Shown: positions 1 through 10,534 of the stretch, one piece after another
Layout of the letters: each line of letters starts with the position of its first letter
Position numbering within the stretch: the first letter of the stretch is position 1
NCBI GenBank assembly: GCA_963556145.1
Contig: OY744465.1
Span: forward strand, 868,001 to 932,000
DNA length: 64,000 bases
Origin: Hygrocybe punicea
Lineage: Eukaryota > Basidiomycota > Agaricomycetes > Agaricales > Hygrophoraceae
Direction: 5' to 3'
Notes under the pieces: generated by a model
Databases searched by the model: none
Seen by the model: the letters and a program-made list of their open reading frames with translations, nothing else
Told to the model about the DNA's origin: nothing
Program-made: the position numbers and the translations under genes

Positions 1-468
1 TAATAAATCCACTGATATCATTATTACTGCACAGCTCCATTGCACCATCCTCAACACAAGTCATCGCAATGGTCGCCGGCAGTCATTTTCCTATCCAGCG
101 GTCCTCGCTTCCCCCGCCTTTCGAGCCATCAGCCCGTTGCCATTGACATCAGATATGCCAAACGACGCTGTGCCTGTCAACATGGGCGTGTGGGTCGCTG
201 ATGAAGTGCAAATTTGTATCATGGGGAGTCATGGTCCTGAGAACGAGTACATAGCCTGCGGGGCGATACCGCTGGTGAACCAATAATTGCAATTATAATA
301 TCGTTACCGTGCGCCGAGATATATTCCCACGCACGGACCAAGGGGCTGTTGCGGCGGCGGTGAATTGATAATCCGATTCAGAGTCCGACTGGCATCGTTC
401 GACAAAGTCACCCCAGCGCCAAAACCTCCACACGAACTATATCTTTTCTTTCCTTCTCCCGCCAATAA
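1..468. other. Upstream region of the Rho1 gene
   Basis: No coding exon is recognisable here. The last 100 bases are pyrimidine-rich (for example tctttcctt near 445-455) and end in the AATAA-ATG start context of the Rho1 gene, so this is probably its promoter and 5' leader. Confidence 0.4.
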
Positions 469-1313
469 ATGTCTGAAATTCGCAGGAAGCTTGTCATCGT
501 CGGTGATGGTGCTTGCGGCAAGGTACGAGTCATCCAGTTCTGTTTCTTTGGCTCCCGGCCTTTATACTGATACCACTCGCCACAGACCTGTCTCTTGATA
601 GTATTCTCCAAGGGAACATTCCCAGAGGTAGTCCCCATGTTTAACCATCCTATTCGTTTCATTTCCTAGACACTCTTTTTTCTCCCAGGTTTATGTACCA
701 ACTGTGTTTGAGAACTACGTTGCTGATGTCGAGGTTGACGGCAAACATGTCGAGTTGGCCCTTTGGGATACGGCTGGACAGGAAGACTACGACCGCCTCC
801 GACCTCTCAGCTACCCCGACTCCCACGTCATTCTTATCTGTTTTGCGGTAGACTCGCCGGATTCCCTTGACAACGTGCAGGAAAAGGTACGTTGCCCCTC
901 TCCGGTCACCAAAAAGAAAATACTGAAAACGTTCATTGTTACCCCTTTGTTTTCTCTTCCTGTAGTGGATTTCCGAAGTCATGCATTTCTGTGCCGGCCT
1001 TCCTATCATCCTCGTCGGCTGCAAGAAGGACCTCCGACGTGATGGCCGTGTGATCGAGGAGCTCAGGAAGACAAGTCAGCGACCCGTCACTCCTGAAGAG
1101 GTTCGTGCTCCTTCTGCGTTCATTTTTTTCCCCCACCTAATCATGTCCGCCTTTCAGGGTATGGCTGTTGCACAGAAGATTGGCGCCAAACACTATCTCG
1201 AATGCTCTGCCAAAAGCGGCGAGGGCGTTCGCGAGGTCTTCCAATACGCAACTCGGGCCGCATTGCTCAGCCAGCCCCGGCACAGGAAGAAGCACCATTG
1301 CGTCATACTGTAG
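469..1313 (+). CDS. RHO1: Rho1/RhoA small GTPase (five exons)
   Basis: Exons 469-522, 586-627, 689-886, 966-1100 and 1158-1313 join in frame to 194 residues, the usual Rho1 length. Visible motifs in order: P-loop GDGACGKT spanning the first splice site; switch [10 protein letters not shown]; switch [27 protein letters not shown] in the TKxD position (the usual Thr is Cys); SAKSGEGV; a basic tail RHRKK; and the CAAX box CVIL, which predicts geranylgeranylation. Family knowledge: Rho1 switches between GTP and GDP forms at the plasma membrane and drives glucan synthase, protein kinase C and actin polarity. All introns are 57-79 bp with GT/AG ends. Nothing is broken, and this is the most conserved gene in the window. 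The ATG at 469 is chosen because it gives the canonical short Rho N-terminus. Confidence 0.97.
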
Positions 1314-2160
1314 AAGCTAATACTGCTTTACGGCACACACCCACCCACACTTCTTCCTCCCTTCGTCCTTTACTTCCCTTCTTCTTCCTCATGACAATAC
1401 AACCCGAGTTTCATACCCCACTCCTAACCATCTTGTTATCGCAATTTCATCTGTCCAATTTTCTGTCTGTTCGGTCACTAGTCACGAAATATGAGTGAAA
1501 CTAACACAGCGTGCTGTGAGCATGGTTTGACGATGTACCTTTTTTCCATACATGAATCTTTTTTTGCGAAAAAAATAATAGTCTCTGACAAATAATATTT
1601 ATTCGGCTCCAGAAGCAAAGACCCCTTCCTTTTATATCAGGGAGCCATAAGGAAAATGGCACCCCAAATTTTACAGGTATCTCGTAGATCTCGCAACTTA
1701 AATTTATGAAGTAATAATGTAGCCAGCAGATTGGGTGCAATCGATTTGTATGTCTCAAACTTATAGGATGCATGATGTTTCCAGTACATTTGGTGTATCG
1801 TGACCATTTGTTGAGTCTCAGACAATCATTTATACAGCTGCCACCGCCACTAGCTTCATTCATGACTGCCACCACCTACCCACCAAAACAATGGGGAGCA
1901 ATGCTGGGAGGATGGTATGCCCACTAGTTCTAATCTCATTAGTACCAATCTTCATTGTCCTCTGAGTCAGCCACTCATGAAATGCCAACTTTGTCAGCAG
2001 AAACCTTGCTTGCGTCAATCATTGAGCATTAGATACTTAGAACCATTTATTGCAATTTTGAGCGATGGACCAAACTCTGCTTGCAGTGCAACTGAACAAC
2101 AAACAACAAACAAGGACACGAATAACTATTATGAGCGGGATTTCTGGGTGATATTAAGAA
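1314..2160. other. Intergenic, no gene seen
   Basis: This is the 3' flank of Rho1 followed by AT-rich DNA with only short, unsupported reading frames. No repeat, RNA gene or conserved motif was recognised. Confidence 0.5.
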
Positions 2161-2810
2161 TTTCACGCCTATCCCTAGGGAACCCACTAACCCCCTGGGT
2201 CCCTAACCGGGACACCACACCTGTACTAGCCACACACCATTCCCGTTCTGCCTCAGGTTAGGCAGATACACCTGCCAGCTACCTCGCGAACAACGTCTGC
2301 ACGTCAATTGACGTGGTCCGTATGTGTTCGTGGGGTAGAGTCGGGGGCAGGGACTTCCCACCCACAATCGTTGTGGTTGTTGTTGTCCTTCCTTGCTGTT
2401 TCCTTGCTGGATATCTCGTGAAAGACGTCCGCATGTCAATTGACGCTGTCCGTGCATGTTTGCGAGGTGGAGGTGGCAGAGGAGGGGACTTCTTGTCGAC
2501 ATTCCCCTTCTTTCCCTGTCATCCTCATTGCTTTTGTTGTTCCTTGCCATGTTCCTAAATGCTTCCACTTTCTCATCCTCATGGAGTGACCAGGGAGGTG
2601 GGTTGGGACGTACCTGGGCTGGTTAGTGGGCACATCACCATTCCAGCCTTTCTGGTCACCCTCGTACTTGCCGCTGCCACCATCATAGTCACCTTCATTG
2701 CTGTCATCGTCATTGTCACCTTCGTTGCCGTCATTGTCGTTGTCACCTTCGTTGCCATTGGTCGTTGGTCGCGACTTTGTCCTCATCAGGACTTGAGTTA
2801 CCTACGAAAA
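2161..2810. repeat. Dispersed repeat with GTCAATTGAC palindrome and GTC/GTT-rich microsatellite
   Basis: Two copies of an approximately 130 bp unit centred on the palindrome GTCAATTGAC are at about 2305 and 2437. Both are followed by a gcgaggtgg/ggggacttc-type segment. Related units recur at about 6078 and 6246. From about 2640 to 2770 there is an imperfect GTCATTGTCACCTTCGTT-type repeat. No credible protein is encoded. Confidence 0.6.
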
Positions 2811-2849
2811 AAATAGATAATATTTGACAAGAAAAAAGTTACCTTGGGG

Positions 2850-3200
2850 CTGTGGTGGCGCTACTAGTATTGCTGGTACTGGTCCTGCTGGGGTGCTAGT
2901 GCTAGTGCTGCCCTGGTGTGGGCATGAGTGGTGTCGCGCTAATGCTGGTGCTGGGACTTACCCTAGTGTGGGGACTGGTGCCGATGCTGGTGCTGGTGTT
3001 AGTATTGCACTTGTCCCCCGCTGGTACTGGCGCTGTTCCTGCGGTGCTTGTGCTGATGCTGGTGCCCTCACTGGTGCCAGTACCCAGTGCCATGCTGGCA
3101 CTAGTGTGGGCGTTGGTGCTGGTGCCCGTGCTGGGTGCTGGCCATCGCTATGCCATTCTGGAGCTGGTACCGCGCTTGTTCTGGCCAGTGATGTCGCTGG
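2850..3200. repeat. GCTGGTGCTAGT-type low-complexity array, left part
   Basis: The stretch is an imperfect tandem array of gctggt/gctagt hexamers. The same composition resumes at 5706-5850, directly after the LTR element at 3201-5701. The array was therefore one block that the element split. Open frames here are by-products of the repeat. Confidence 0.8.
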
Positions 3201-3332
3201 TGGAGCTCACACTGGAATCGGGTGGAATGACTGGATAAGGCTGAACTGAACTGACTACTACATCTGGAATGCTACTAACTAGGACCAACCGTGGGAGCCT
3301 GGTCACGTGATGACTCAGGCACAACCACTCCA
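3201..3332 (-). repeat. 3' LTR of TRIM copy 2
   Basis: Pairs with 5569-5701. The four substitutions between the two LTRs (G/A, T/C, T/C, T/C) are all at CpG positions of one copy. Confidence 0.85.
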
Positions 3333-4243
3333 AGTGCCCCTCCTCCACATGGCGATGCCCTTGTCGCCATACTGCTACAAAAAAGATCACAAAACAAACA
3401 AAATCTGACCAAAAACTCTAAAGCCATGACTCCCAGTCCCTCAGAATGCCTCGAGTTGAGGCCAGGGCCTTATATCGTGAAGTGGGAAGTCATCCTCGTG
3501 CAGGAGGTGGTAGATGACCAAGCTATACAAGACTCTCCTTCCAAACTCATACTCTTCGAATGCCTCCCTTGCAAGGGTTAGGGCTTACAACGCAAGATCC
3601 AAAATCCCTCGAATCATCCTAGCAAGTGACGTGGCACAGGTGAAAGTTCTGGTGGTCAATAGGGTAATGGTGTTGACGGAAATCGGGTAAATGTGGGACA
3701 TTGTAAAGTAGTGGTGATTCGTAGGTGCATGGCGCTCAGATATCCAAAAAATGTCGTAAGGGGTTGGAAACGGGATGGAATGTGACATGGCATAGTGAAA
3801 ATGAGGATAAAGGAAACATACAGGGGCTAGCACCGATGCGCAAAGTGGTTGTGGTGGTGATTCATTTGGGTCCGTGGGGATGCACATCGCTGTTGGGGTC
3901 GATAGCGGGGTGGTACACGACCAAATGAGGGCGTGTGGGGGGCTGGAGCGACTTGTTTGGGTTCCTACGGGGTCTAGGGCAGTTGCCATGGTTGAGAACA
4001 AGGCCACGGGGAGCTGAACAAGGGCTCCCGGGGCCAGTTGCATTGGCAGGATGGGGCCGCGCAGTGGTGACGTAGCACAGTCGTTGGGTTGCCAAGAAGG
4101 GCGGGGTGGGCTCATTTAGGGTGACGATGGTGAACAGGGGGCCTCTAGGGAGTCAGATGAGGGTTTGGGGCTCAAACGAATGCCCCTTAGGCTGGGGTAC
4201 ACGAAAGAACGGGGGTCCAACAGGGAAGACTTGGAGGATCCGT

Positions 4244-4822
4244 TGTAGAGGCTCCGGGCCGTCTGGACCCGAATCCTCCATATCCCACATCGTCCCCGTC
4301 CATTCCCATTCATGTATCGTCGATTCCGCCCGATTCCGGTCATTTCCATCGATTCCGCTCCGGATTCCGCCTCCGGATTCGTTCCTACATGCACTGCAAT
4401 GTCTCTAACGACCCGGAATCAGTACGTTTATAGTCATATATCATGTATCTACATTTCCCGTCTCCTAGTACATAGCATTCCTCCACTCCACTCCACTCCT
4501 ATCAGTTACAGCCTTCGCTTGTAGTACATAGTTACTACAGCACAGGATCACTCCCAGTAGTATAAAAGATGTACCCTTATACTACAAACTAAAAAGAAAA
4601 TACAGGTTATCGCTCCCCTTCAGTTCTATTTCTTAGTCCTCGCTTCGTATCGTCTCCATATTAGTCTTCGTACTCCACCCCCTTTACTTCCCCTCTGATC
4701 CGGAACCCCGGATTCAGGTTGGATTGACTAGACTATAGACACTAAACTCCTCTGATCACTTCTTAGCTGATCACCCCTTTCGTAGATTCCCATTCGGGTC
4801 TACAACAGAACTCGCCGTCACA
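4244..4822 (+). repeat. Solo LTR (579 bp) nested in TRIM copy 2
   Basis: The sequence begins TGTAGAGGCTC, ends CTCGCCGTCACA and is flanked by a perfect 4 bp duplication CCGT (4240-4243 and 4823-4826). A second copy of the same LTR is at 43595-44183. A TATA box (TATAAAAG, 4561-4568) lies in the second half, as in an LTR promoter. No internal retrotransposon sequence adjoins either copy, so both are solo LTRs left by LTR-LTR recombination. Confidence 0.9.
4561..4568 (+). promoter_or_regulatory. TATA box of the solo LTR
   Basis: TATAAAAG is present at the matching place in both solo LTR copies (also 43925-43932), inside gtagtataaaagatgtaccc. Confidence 0.6.
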
Positions 4823-5568
4823 CCGTGGTGTGACCAAAAACGGCGGTGGGGGTTCGTTTGGCACAATGGAGGGGAATGGGGGGTTCTGGCCAGTGGAACG
4901 AGTGTGTGGGGAGTTGAATGGGTCCGTGTATGGGTGGGGGTGATGAGAAACGGGGGGTCCAACCGTGGTGACGTGGCAGATCCATGGGGTGACCAAACGG
5001 TGTGGGGCGGTTCGTTTGAGATGTCGAGGCATGACGGGGGGTTCTGGCAGATGAGCCAAGGGTGTGGGGAGTCGAACATGTGCATTTTGGGTCCGGGGTG
5101 CATGAAAAAAATGGGGTCCGCGCAGCGGCACTGTGATTTTTGTTGGGTTGTCCAAAACTCGCAGTGGTGGGCTATGTGGGATCCTGATGGGGAACGCGGG
5201 GCTCTGGAACGTCAAACGAGGTTGCGGGGGGTCGTCTGGACATGGTTGGGTCTAAGGAAAGTGGAAATTTGGGGGGTCAAAAAAAGTGACGTGGCCTGCC
5301 ACTTGGGTGCTGAGAAGGGTCGCAGGCATGTTTTTTGGGTCAATGCGGGGCCCTATTGGGTTGAACATGTGCACCGTGGGGTAATTTGAGTGTTGTACGG
5401 CCGTGAGTGAAGGGAAAATGCGCGGTTGCGCAGCAGTGGGTGGTGAGGCCAAAAAAAGGTCGTCTGGCGAAAAAAACCAGCCAAAAAGGACAAAAAGGCA
5501 AAAAAGAAAGCATCAGTGAGTTGGAGGCACTGTCATCACCACGTTGGGGGGGTCCCGAAGGACCTCTC

Positions 5569-5701
5569 TGGGAGCTCACACTGGAATCAGGTGGAACGAC
5601 TGGATAAGGCTGAACTGAACTGACTACTACATCCGGAACGCTACTAACTAGGACCAACCGTGGGAGCCTGGTCACGTGATGACTCAGGCACAACCACTCC
5701 A
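5569..5701 (-). repeat. 5' LTR of TRIM copy 2
   Basis: On the element strand it begins TGGAGTGGTTGTGCC and ends near GAGCTCCCA. It is followed inward by a gagaggtcc-tcgggacc block that is also found at the matching place in TRIM copy 1. Confidence 0.8.
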
Positions 5702-6601
5702 CCGGTGTTGGTACCCGCGCTGGTGTTCATGGTGCTGGTACTGCTGGTACTGCCATGAGAGCTGGCGCTGTCACTGGCATTATCACTGTGCCCACCCTTG
5801 TGCCCTTGGTCTTCGCTGGTGCTGGCACAGCTGCTTGGTCAGTGGCTGACATTGTTTACACTTATGTACGGAAAACAACAATAAAGGCATTTATACTAAA
5901 TAAAAATGTAATCTAGCCCTATGATACACTTACAGGTTTGGTTCAGGGTTCAGATCAGGGTGAACCTGAACTGAACCTGTTTGAACCTGAACCCAAAGTT
6001 CAGTTCAAGGTTCAAATTTTTTTGGCCTGAACCAGACTGAACCGAACCTGTCCATCACTAGAACGGGTGCGGCTGCATCAATTGACGCATGCATGGCATT
6101 TGTGAGGTGTTTAGTATATCTACTGTACTGTGGGACCCACTGCTCCAATTCTACAGCAACCATGCCCACTCGCTAGTGATATAGCCATTGACAAGCAGGC
6201 ACCCAATAGTTCTATCCTGAACACCTCACAAACACTGTGTGCATGTCAATTGACACAGCCATACCCATTCGTGAGGTGGGGTTGGCTTGGGGAAGCAGGG
6301 GCTGAGCAGATGGTAGACATAGATGCATCTGGTGGGTATTTATTACAAAAGGTGCATTAAGCATAGTCAATGCCTATGTTGCGAGAACTAGAGAACAAAG
6401 TTTTCACCATGGGTGGGGACTTCTTGTCCTTGTCCCTCTCGCTTTTACCCTTGTCTTTGTCTGTGTCATGGCCCACCGCTGTTGCTTGCATCTGCATCGT
6501 GTTGTTGTTGTTGCACCCTCTTGTTGTCATTGTTAATGTTGCCATAGTTGTTGTGCCATTGGAGTGGGTAGCGGAGTCCTAGAGCTATCGCGAGGCTCTG
6601 G
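5702..6601. repeat. Low-complexity and dispersed repeats, right of TRIM copy 2
   Basis: 5706-5850 continues the gctggt array. 5935-6050 is a gttcaggttcaaacctgaac-type repeat. 6060-6350 holds two more units around the GTCAATTGAC palindrome. 6415-6570 is gtt/ctt-rich. No gene is supported. Confidence 0.6.
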
Positions 6602-6608
6602 CAAATGG
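6602..6608. repeat. Left 7 bp target duplication of foldback element 1
   Basis: CAAATGG at 6602-6608 is repeated exactly at 14091-14097, directly outside the inverted termini CAGTAGACCC and GGGTCTACTG. Confidence 0.8.
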
Positions 6609-6889
6609 CAGTAGACCCAGTCGTTTTGGTTAACCCAATTGCAGATATAGTTGCAAAAGGTAGGTACACATAGCGCAGTTGCTTGCTGGGGGGGTAGGTT
6701 AACCCAAAAGACAGCACTTGCTGGGGAAATGTGGTGTGATAGGTTGACCCAGGTACAGCTCTTGCTGGTCAAGGCTGGCTGGTTGGGTCAACCTGGTGTC
6801 AGCTCTGCCATGGAGTCGGTTAACCCAGGGCAGCTATTCCAGGATGGTTGGGTTGACCCAGGCCCAGCTGTTCAAGCCATGTGGGTTGA

Positions 6890-8470
6890 CCTGGCTGCAG
6901 TTATTGTTGCAGCACTGGGTTGACCCCAGTCCAGCTCTTGCTGCAGGCTGGGGTTGACCTAGATGCAGCTGTTGCTGCAGAACTGGGTTGACTAGGGCCC
7001 AGCACTTGCTGGAGGGTGGGGTGACTGGGGTCCAGCGATTGCTGCAGCACTGGGTTGACCTGGCCCCAGCTCTTGCTGCAGCACCGGGTCAACCAAGGGC
7101 CAGTTATTGCTGCAGCATGGGGTTGACCTGGCCCCAGCTCTTGCTGCAGCACCGGGTCAACCAAGGGCCAGTTATTGCTGCAGCATGGGGTTGACCTGGT
7201 CCCAGCTCTTGCTGCAGCACAGGGTCAACCTGGGCCCAGCTATTGCTGCAGCATTGGGTTGACCCGGGCCCAGCTATTGTTGCAGCACTGGGTTGACCCG
7301 GGTCCAGCACCTGCTGCAGGGCTTGGGTTGACCAGGATCAGCTATTGCTGCAGCACCAGGTCGACCTGGGCCCAGGTATTGCTGCAGCATTGGGCTGACC
7401 TGGGTCCAGCACCTGCAGGGCTTGGGTTGACCAGGATCCAGCTGTTGCTGCACCACCAGGTCGACCTGGGCCCAGCTATTGCTGCCGCATTGGGTTGACC
7501 TGGGCCAGATATTGCTGCAGCATTGGGTCGACCTGGTCCCAGCTCTTGCTGCAGCATTGGGTTGACCTGGCCCCAGCTCTGGCTGCAGAACCAGGTCAAC
7601 CCAGGGCCAGCTATTGCTGCAGCATTGGGTTGACCTGGTCCCAGTTCTTGCCGCAGCACTGGGTCGACCTGGGCCCAGCTCTTGCTGCAGCATTGGGTCA
7701 ACCCAGGTCCAGCTCTTGTTGCAGCATTGGGTCAACCCAGGTCCAGCACCTGCTGCAGGGCTTGGGTTGACCAGGATCCAGCTATTGCTGCAGCACTTGG
7801 TTGACCCTGGCCCGGCACTTGCTGCAGGGTAGGTTGACCAGGGTCCAGCTATTGCTGCAGCACTGGGTTGACCCAGGTCCAGCACCTGCTGCAGGGCTTG
7901 GGTTGACCGGGAGCCAGCGATTGCTGCAGCACTGGGTTGACCTGGCCCCAGCTCTTGCTGCAGCACCGGGTCAACCCAGGGCCAGTTATTGCTGCAGCAT
8001 TAGGTGGACCCAGGTCCAGCACCTGCTGCAGGGCTTGGGTTGACCAGGATCCAGCTATTGCTGCAGCACCAGGTCGACCTGGGCCCAGCTATTGCTGCAA
8101 CATTGGGTCGACCTGGGCCAGCTATTGCTGCAGGATTGGGTTGACCTGGCCCCAGCTCTTGCTGCAGCCCCAGGTCGACCTGGGCCCAGCTATTGCCACA
8201 GCATTGGGTTGACCTCAGCCTAGCTATTGCTGCAGCACTGGGTTGACCCAGGTCCAGCACTTGCTGCAGGATAGGTTGCCAGGGGCACAGCTCGTTCTGC
8301 ACCATTGGGTTGATCCTGGACCCACTGATGGGGCAGGCTTGGGTTCACCAGGGTCTGGCTATTGCTCCAGCACTGCGTTGCCACGCCCAGCTTTTGCTGC
8401 AGCAATGGGTTGACCCTGGCCCAGCTCTCCCTGCAGCATTGGGTTGACCAGCGTCCAGCTCTTGCTGCAA
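6890..8470. repeat. 34 bp satellite array, left arm of element 1
   Basis: Tandem units of 34 bp (for example from ttgctgcagc to the next ttgctgcagc near 7047-7150) carry two palindromic cores per unit, CTGCAG and GGTTGACC/GGTCAACC/GGTCGACC, about half a unit apart. Roughly 45 units are present. Reading frames across it are repeat translations, not genes. Confidence 0.9.
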
Positions 8471-8479
8471 TGTGGGCTC

Positions 8480-8940
8480 ATGTCGGTCGACAGGCTTGCA
8501 TCACATCCCACTTTGCCTGCATGTATTTCATGTTCCAAACATTGCCAGAGCCCACACCAGCTCAAGCCAATATTTATTCAGAAACTGCCATATAAAGTAA
8601 TCAAAATTTTTCAACCTGTACATGACATAAATGTACCACGTAATATAATTTGAATGCACTTATTAAAAACACAGGGAATAGCAAAATTAAAATTTTATTA
8701 TTTTGACAATGCACAATCTCTTACTTTTACTATCAGTCAGCCATTACAGGAGCTACTTATCCCCAATGACAATCTATGACAAAATCAGAACTTACCCCAC
8801 TTGGAATATTGTGCTTTTCTATTCAATATTGCTCAATTCTCCATTGGAATCAATATATATAACCTCACTATTACTTAAAATAGACATAAATTTAATGATT
8901 ATTTTATCCAAATACCTAATTAAATAGTGAAGGGCAGAAG
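8480..8940. other. AT-rich segment inside the left arm
   Basis: The segment is AT-rich and identical (inverted) to about 11760-12220. Related sequence is at 51060-51460 and 54050-54450. It includes gaataaatattgg and ctatttaatta boundaries shared by all copies. No gene is seen. Confidence 0.7.
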
Positions 8941-9600
8941 GCAGGTGAGAGGAAGATAGGTGGGTGTGGAGTGGGAGGAAGGTGGGAGTGGGAGAAGGGA
9001 GTGGGAGTGGAGTGGGAGTGGGAGAAGAGGGAAGGTGGGAAGGTGGGAAGGCAGCAGGGAAGGGAGGGAGACAGAGACGGAGACGGAGAGGGAGACGGAG
9101 AGGGACAGGGAGAGAGGGAGGAGAGTGGACTGTACATACGTTCCCGTTGTCCTCGTCGTCTTCGTCTACGTCTCCGCCGTCCTCGTCCCCCTCGTTCCCG
9201 TCCCCGTCCCCGTCCCCGTCCACGCCGTTCCGGTCCCTGTCGTTCCCGTTCCCGTCATTCCTCTCGTCGTCGTCATCGTCGTCGTTGTCATCGTCATCTG
9301 CCGTAGTCCTCGTCGTCCGATGGATGGTCGTCGTCGTCTGCGTCGTCCTGTCGTCCCCTAGCTGGCCGTCCCCGTCGTCCCCGTCCCCGTTGTCCCCGTT
9401 CCCAACGTCGTCCTCGTTGTCGTCGTCCCCGTCGTCGTCCCCGTCGTCGTCCTCGTCGATCCCTGGATGGTCGTCGACTCCGTCGTCCTGTCGTCTCTTC
9501 GCTGGCCGTCTCCGTCCCCGTCGTCTTCCCCGGCTGGCCGTCTGTGCCCTCGTCGCCTCTGTCCTCGTCGTTGCCTGCCATCCGCCGTTTCGGCCCTTCA
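8940..9600. repeat. GA-rich block and GTC/CCCGT-type simple repeats
   Basis: 8940-9125 is gtgggagtggga-like purine repeat. 9130-9600 is imperfect (cgtcgtccccgtc)n. All frames are open because the repeats lack stop codons, so protein calls are not justified. Confidence 0.8.
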
Positions 9601-9639
9601 GTTGGGCGTTGAGGTGACATGGCGCGGGCATGCGTGTTG

Positions 9640-9900
9640 CGGTCAATTCCAGGCGCGGCAGTGAGAAAGTCCTTCATAAAAACAATAATATTAGCTAGCA
9701 TAGTAATAGTAATAAATTTTGAGAAATATACATACCTTCTACTTGATTTTGCTGCTGTTGCTGTTCTCGTGGACGCATCGTGGAGTACGCGAACCCACGC
9801 CGGAGGTTGCCGATTGCCCAAACGGGCGCGAGTTGCCTTATATGTAACCAAGATCTTACTTTTCTCAGTGTAATTGCATGGAGCACAACAACTGTGTAGC
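9640..9900 (-). other. Outward-reading module A of element 1 with a conserved intron
   Basis: On the minus strand, ATG at 9776-9778 starts MRPREQ plus a poly-Gln run. A GT/AG intron 9672-9735 follows, then a short second exon. The same intron position and the same poly-Gln start are in element 2 (52130-52190 and its mirror), so splicing seems conserved. The joined frame soon stops, so a functional protein is doubtful; a non-coding transcript or a decayed gene is possible. Confidence 0.45.
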
Positions 9901-9904
9901 ACAT

Positions 9905-10530
9905 TTAAGACCATGTAGGGATAGAATTAGCCTCTAACTACATCCTCCCCAAATTTTGTATTTTATTATGGCATACATAGAGAGATATCCATGATTCATT
10001 GATACCTCCCTGCCAATTTCGGACCCTTCAAATGCTACTTTACCAATATTGCTCTGAAAAATATGAGAATAATTGTGAAACTACTATGTAAAGTATCTAT
10101 TGTATTGATGATCAGTGCCTGGCACTTGGTGGTCCCAGAATCTGTTGTAGCCAAGAAATGAAAGGTTCAAAGTAAAGCTGAACTTGAAGTTCGGACTTGT
10201 TTGATGGGTCAGCCACAATGCACAATTCTGTGCATTTGCTTGGCTGAAACAAAGGTCCTGGTCCACCAACAATCAGGCACTTATGTGTACCACAATGAGT
10301 ACTCATTCAAGTACTCCTTAGATTAATTTCAGATTTTTAAGACAAAGTTAGATCATTAAGGGTCCAATTCTGGCAGAGGAATGGAATAAATTGTGAATAG
10401 CTCTTGATGCAGGGCCGAATAAAATACAAATTTTGGTATGAGGGTAGATATACCATATTTACACCTTTTGAGAATCTCACTTCGGGTATGCATGCATTGT
10501 TGTGCATGCTAGAAGATTCAAAAGCTTCAG
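9905..10530. promoter_or_regulatory. AT-rich core between the two outward modules (candidate bidirectional promoter)
   Basis: About 600 bp of AT-rich DNA, nearly identical to 52315-52900, lies between modules A and B. It is bordered on both sides by an inverted motif of the form ggcaactcg-acccgtttggg. The divergent reading direction suggests a shared promoter. This is inference from layout only. Confidence 0.4.
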
Positions 10531-10534
10531 CGAC

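Larger units (their letters stand above)
3201..5701 (-). mobile_element. Non-autonomous LTR element (TRIM-like), copy 2
   Basis: The element reads on the minus strand. Its LTRs are 3201-3332 (3' LTR) and 5569-5701 (5' LTR), about 132 bp each, starting TG and ending CA on the element strand. They match at all but four substitutions plus one single-base length difference. A purine tract ending ggggcact abuts the 3' LTR, as expected for a polypurine tract. The flanks are CTGG (3197-3200) and CCGG (5702-5705), a 4 bp target duplication with one C-to-T change. The interior has no gag or pol: it is a C-rich, G-poor sense strand with degenerate internal repeats. A solo LTR of another family sits inside it. 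The same LTR family recurs at 17407, 49111, 60102 and 61689. Confidence 0.85.

Noticed and set aside
2824..3249. 141-codon Gly/Ala/Thr-rich frame
   Set aside because: It is a translation of the gctggt array that crosses into the TRIM LTR.
7274..7966. 230-codon frame across the satellite (and its mirror at 12733-13425)
   Set aside because: It is a translation of 34 bp tandem repeats that lack stop codons; the same holds on the opposite strand and in other frames.
6890..8470. Resemblance to a CRISPR array (regular short repeats)
   Set aside because: Units are contiguous without unique spacers, and the genome is eukaryotic.
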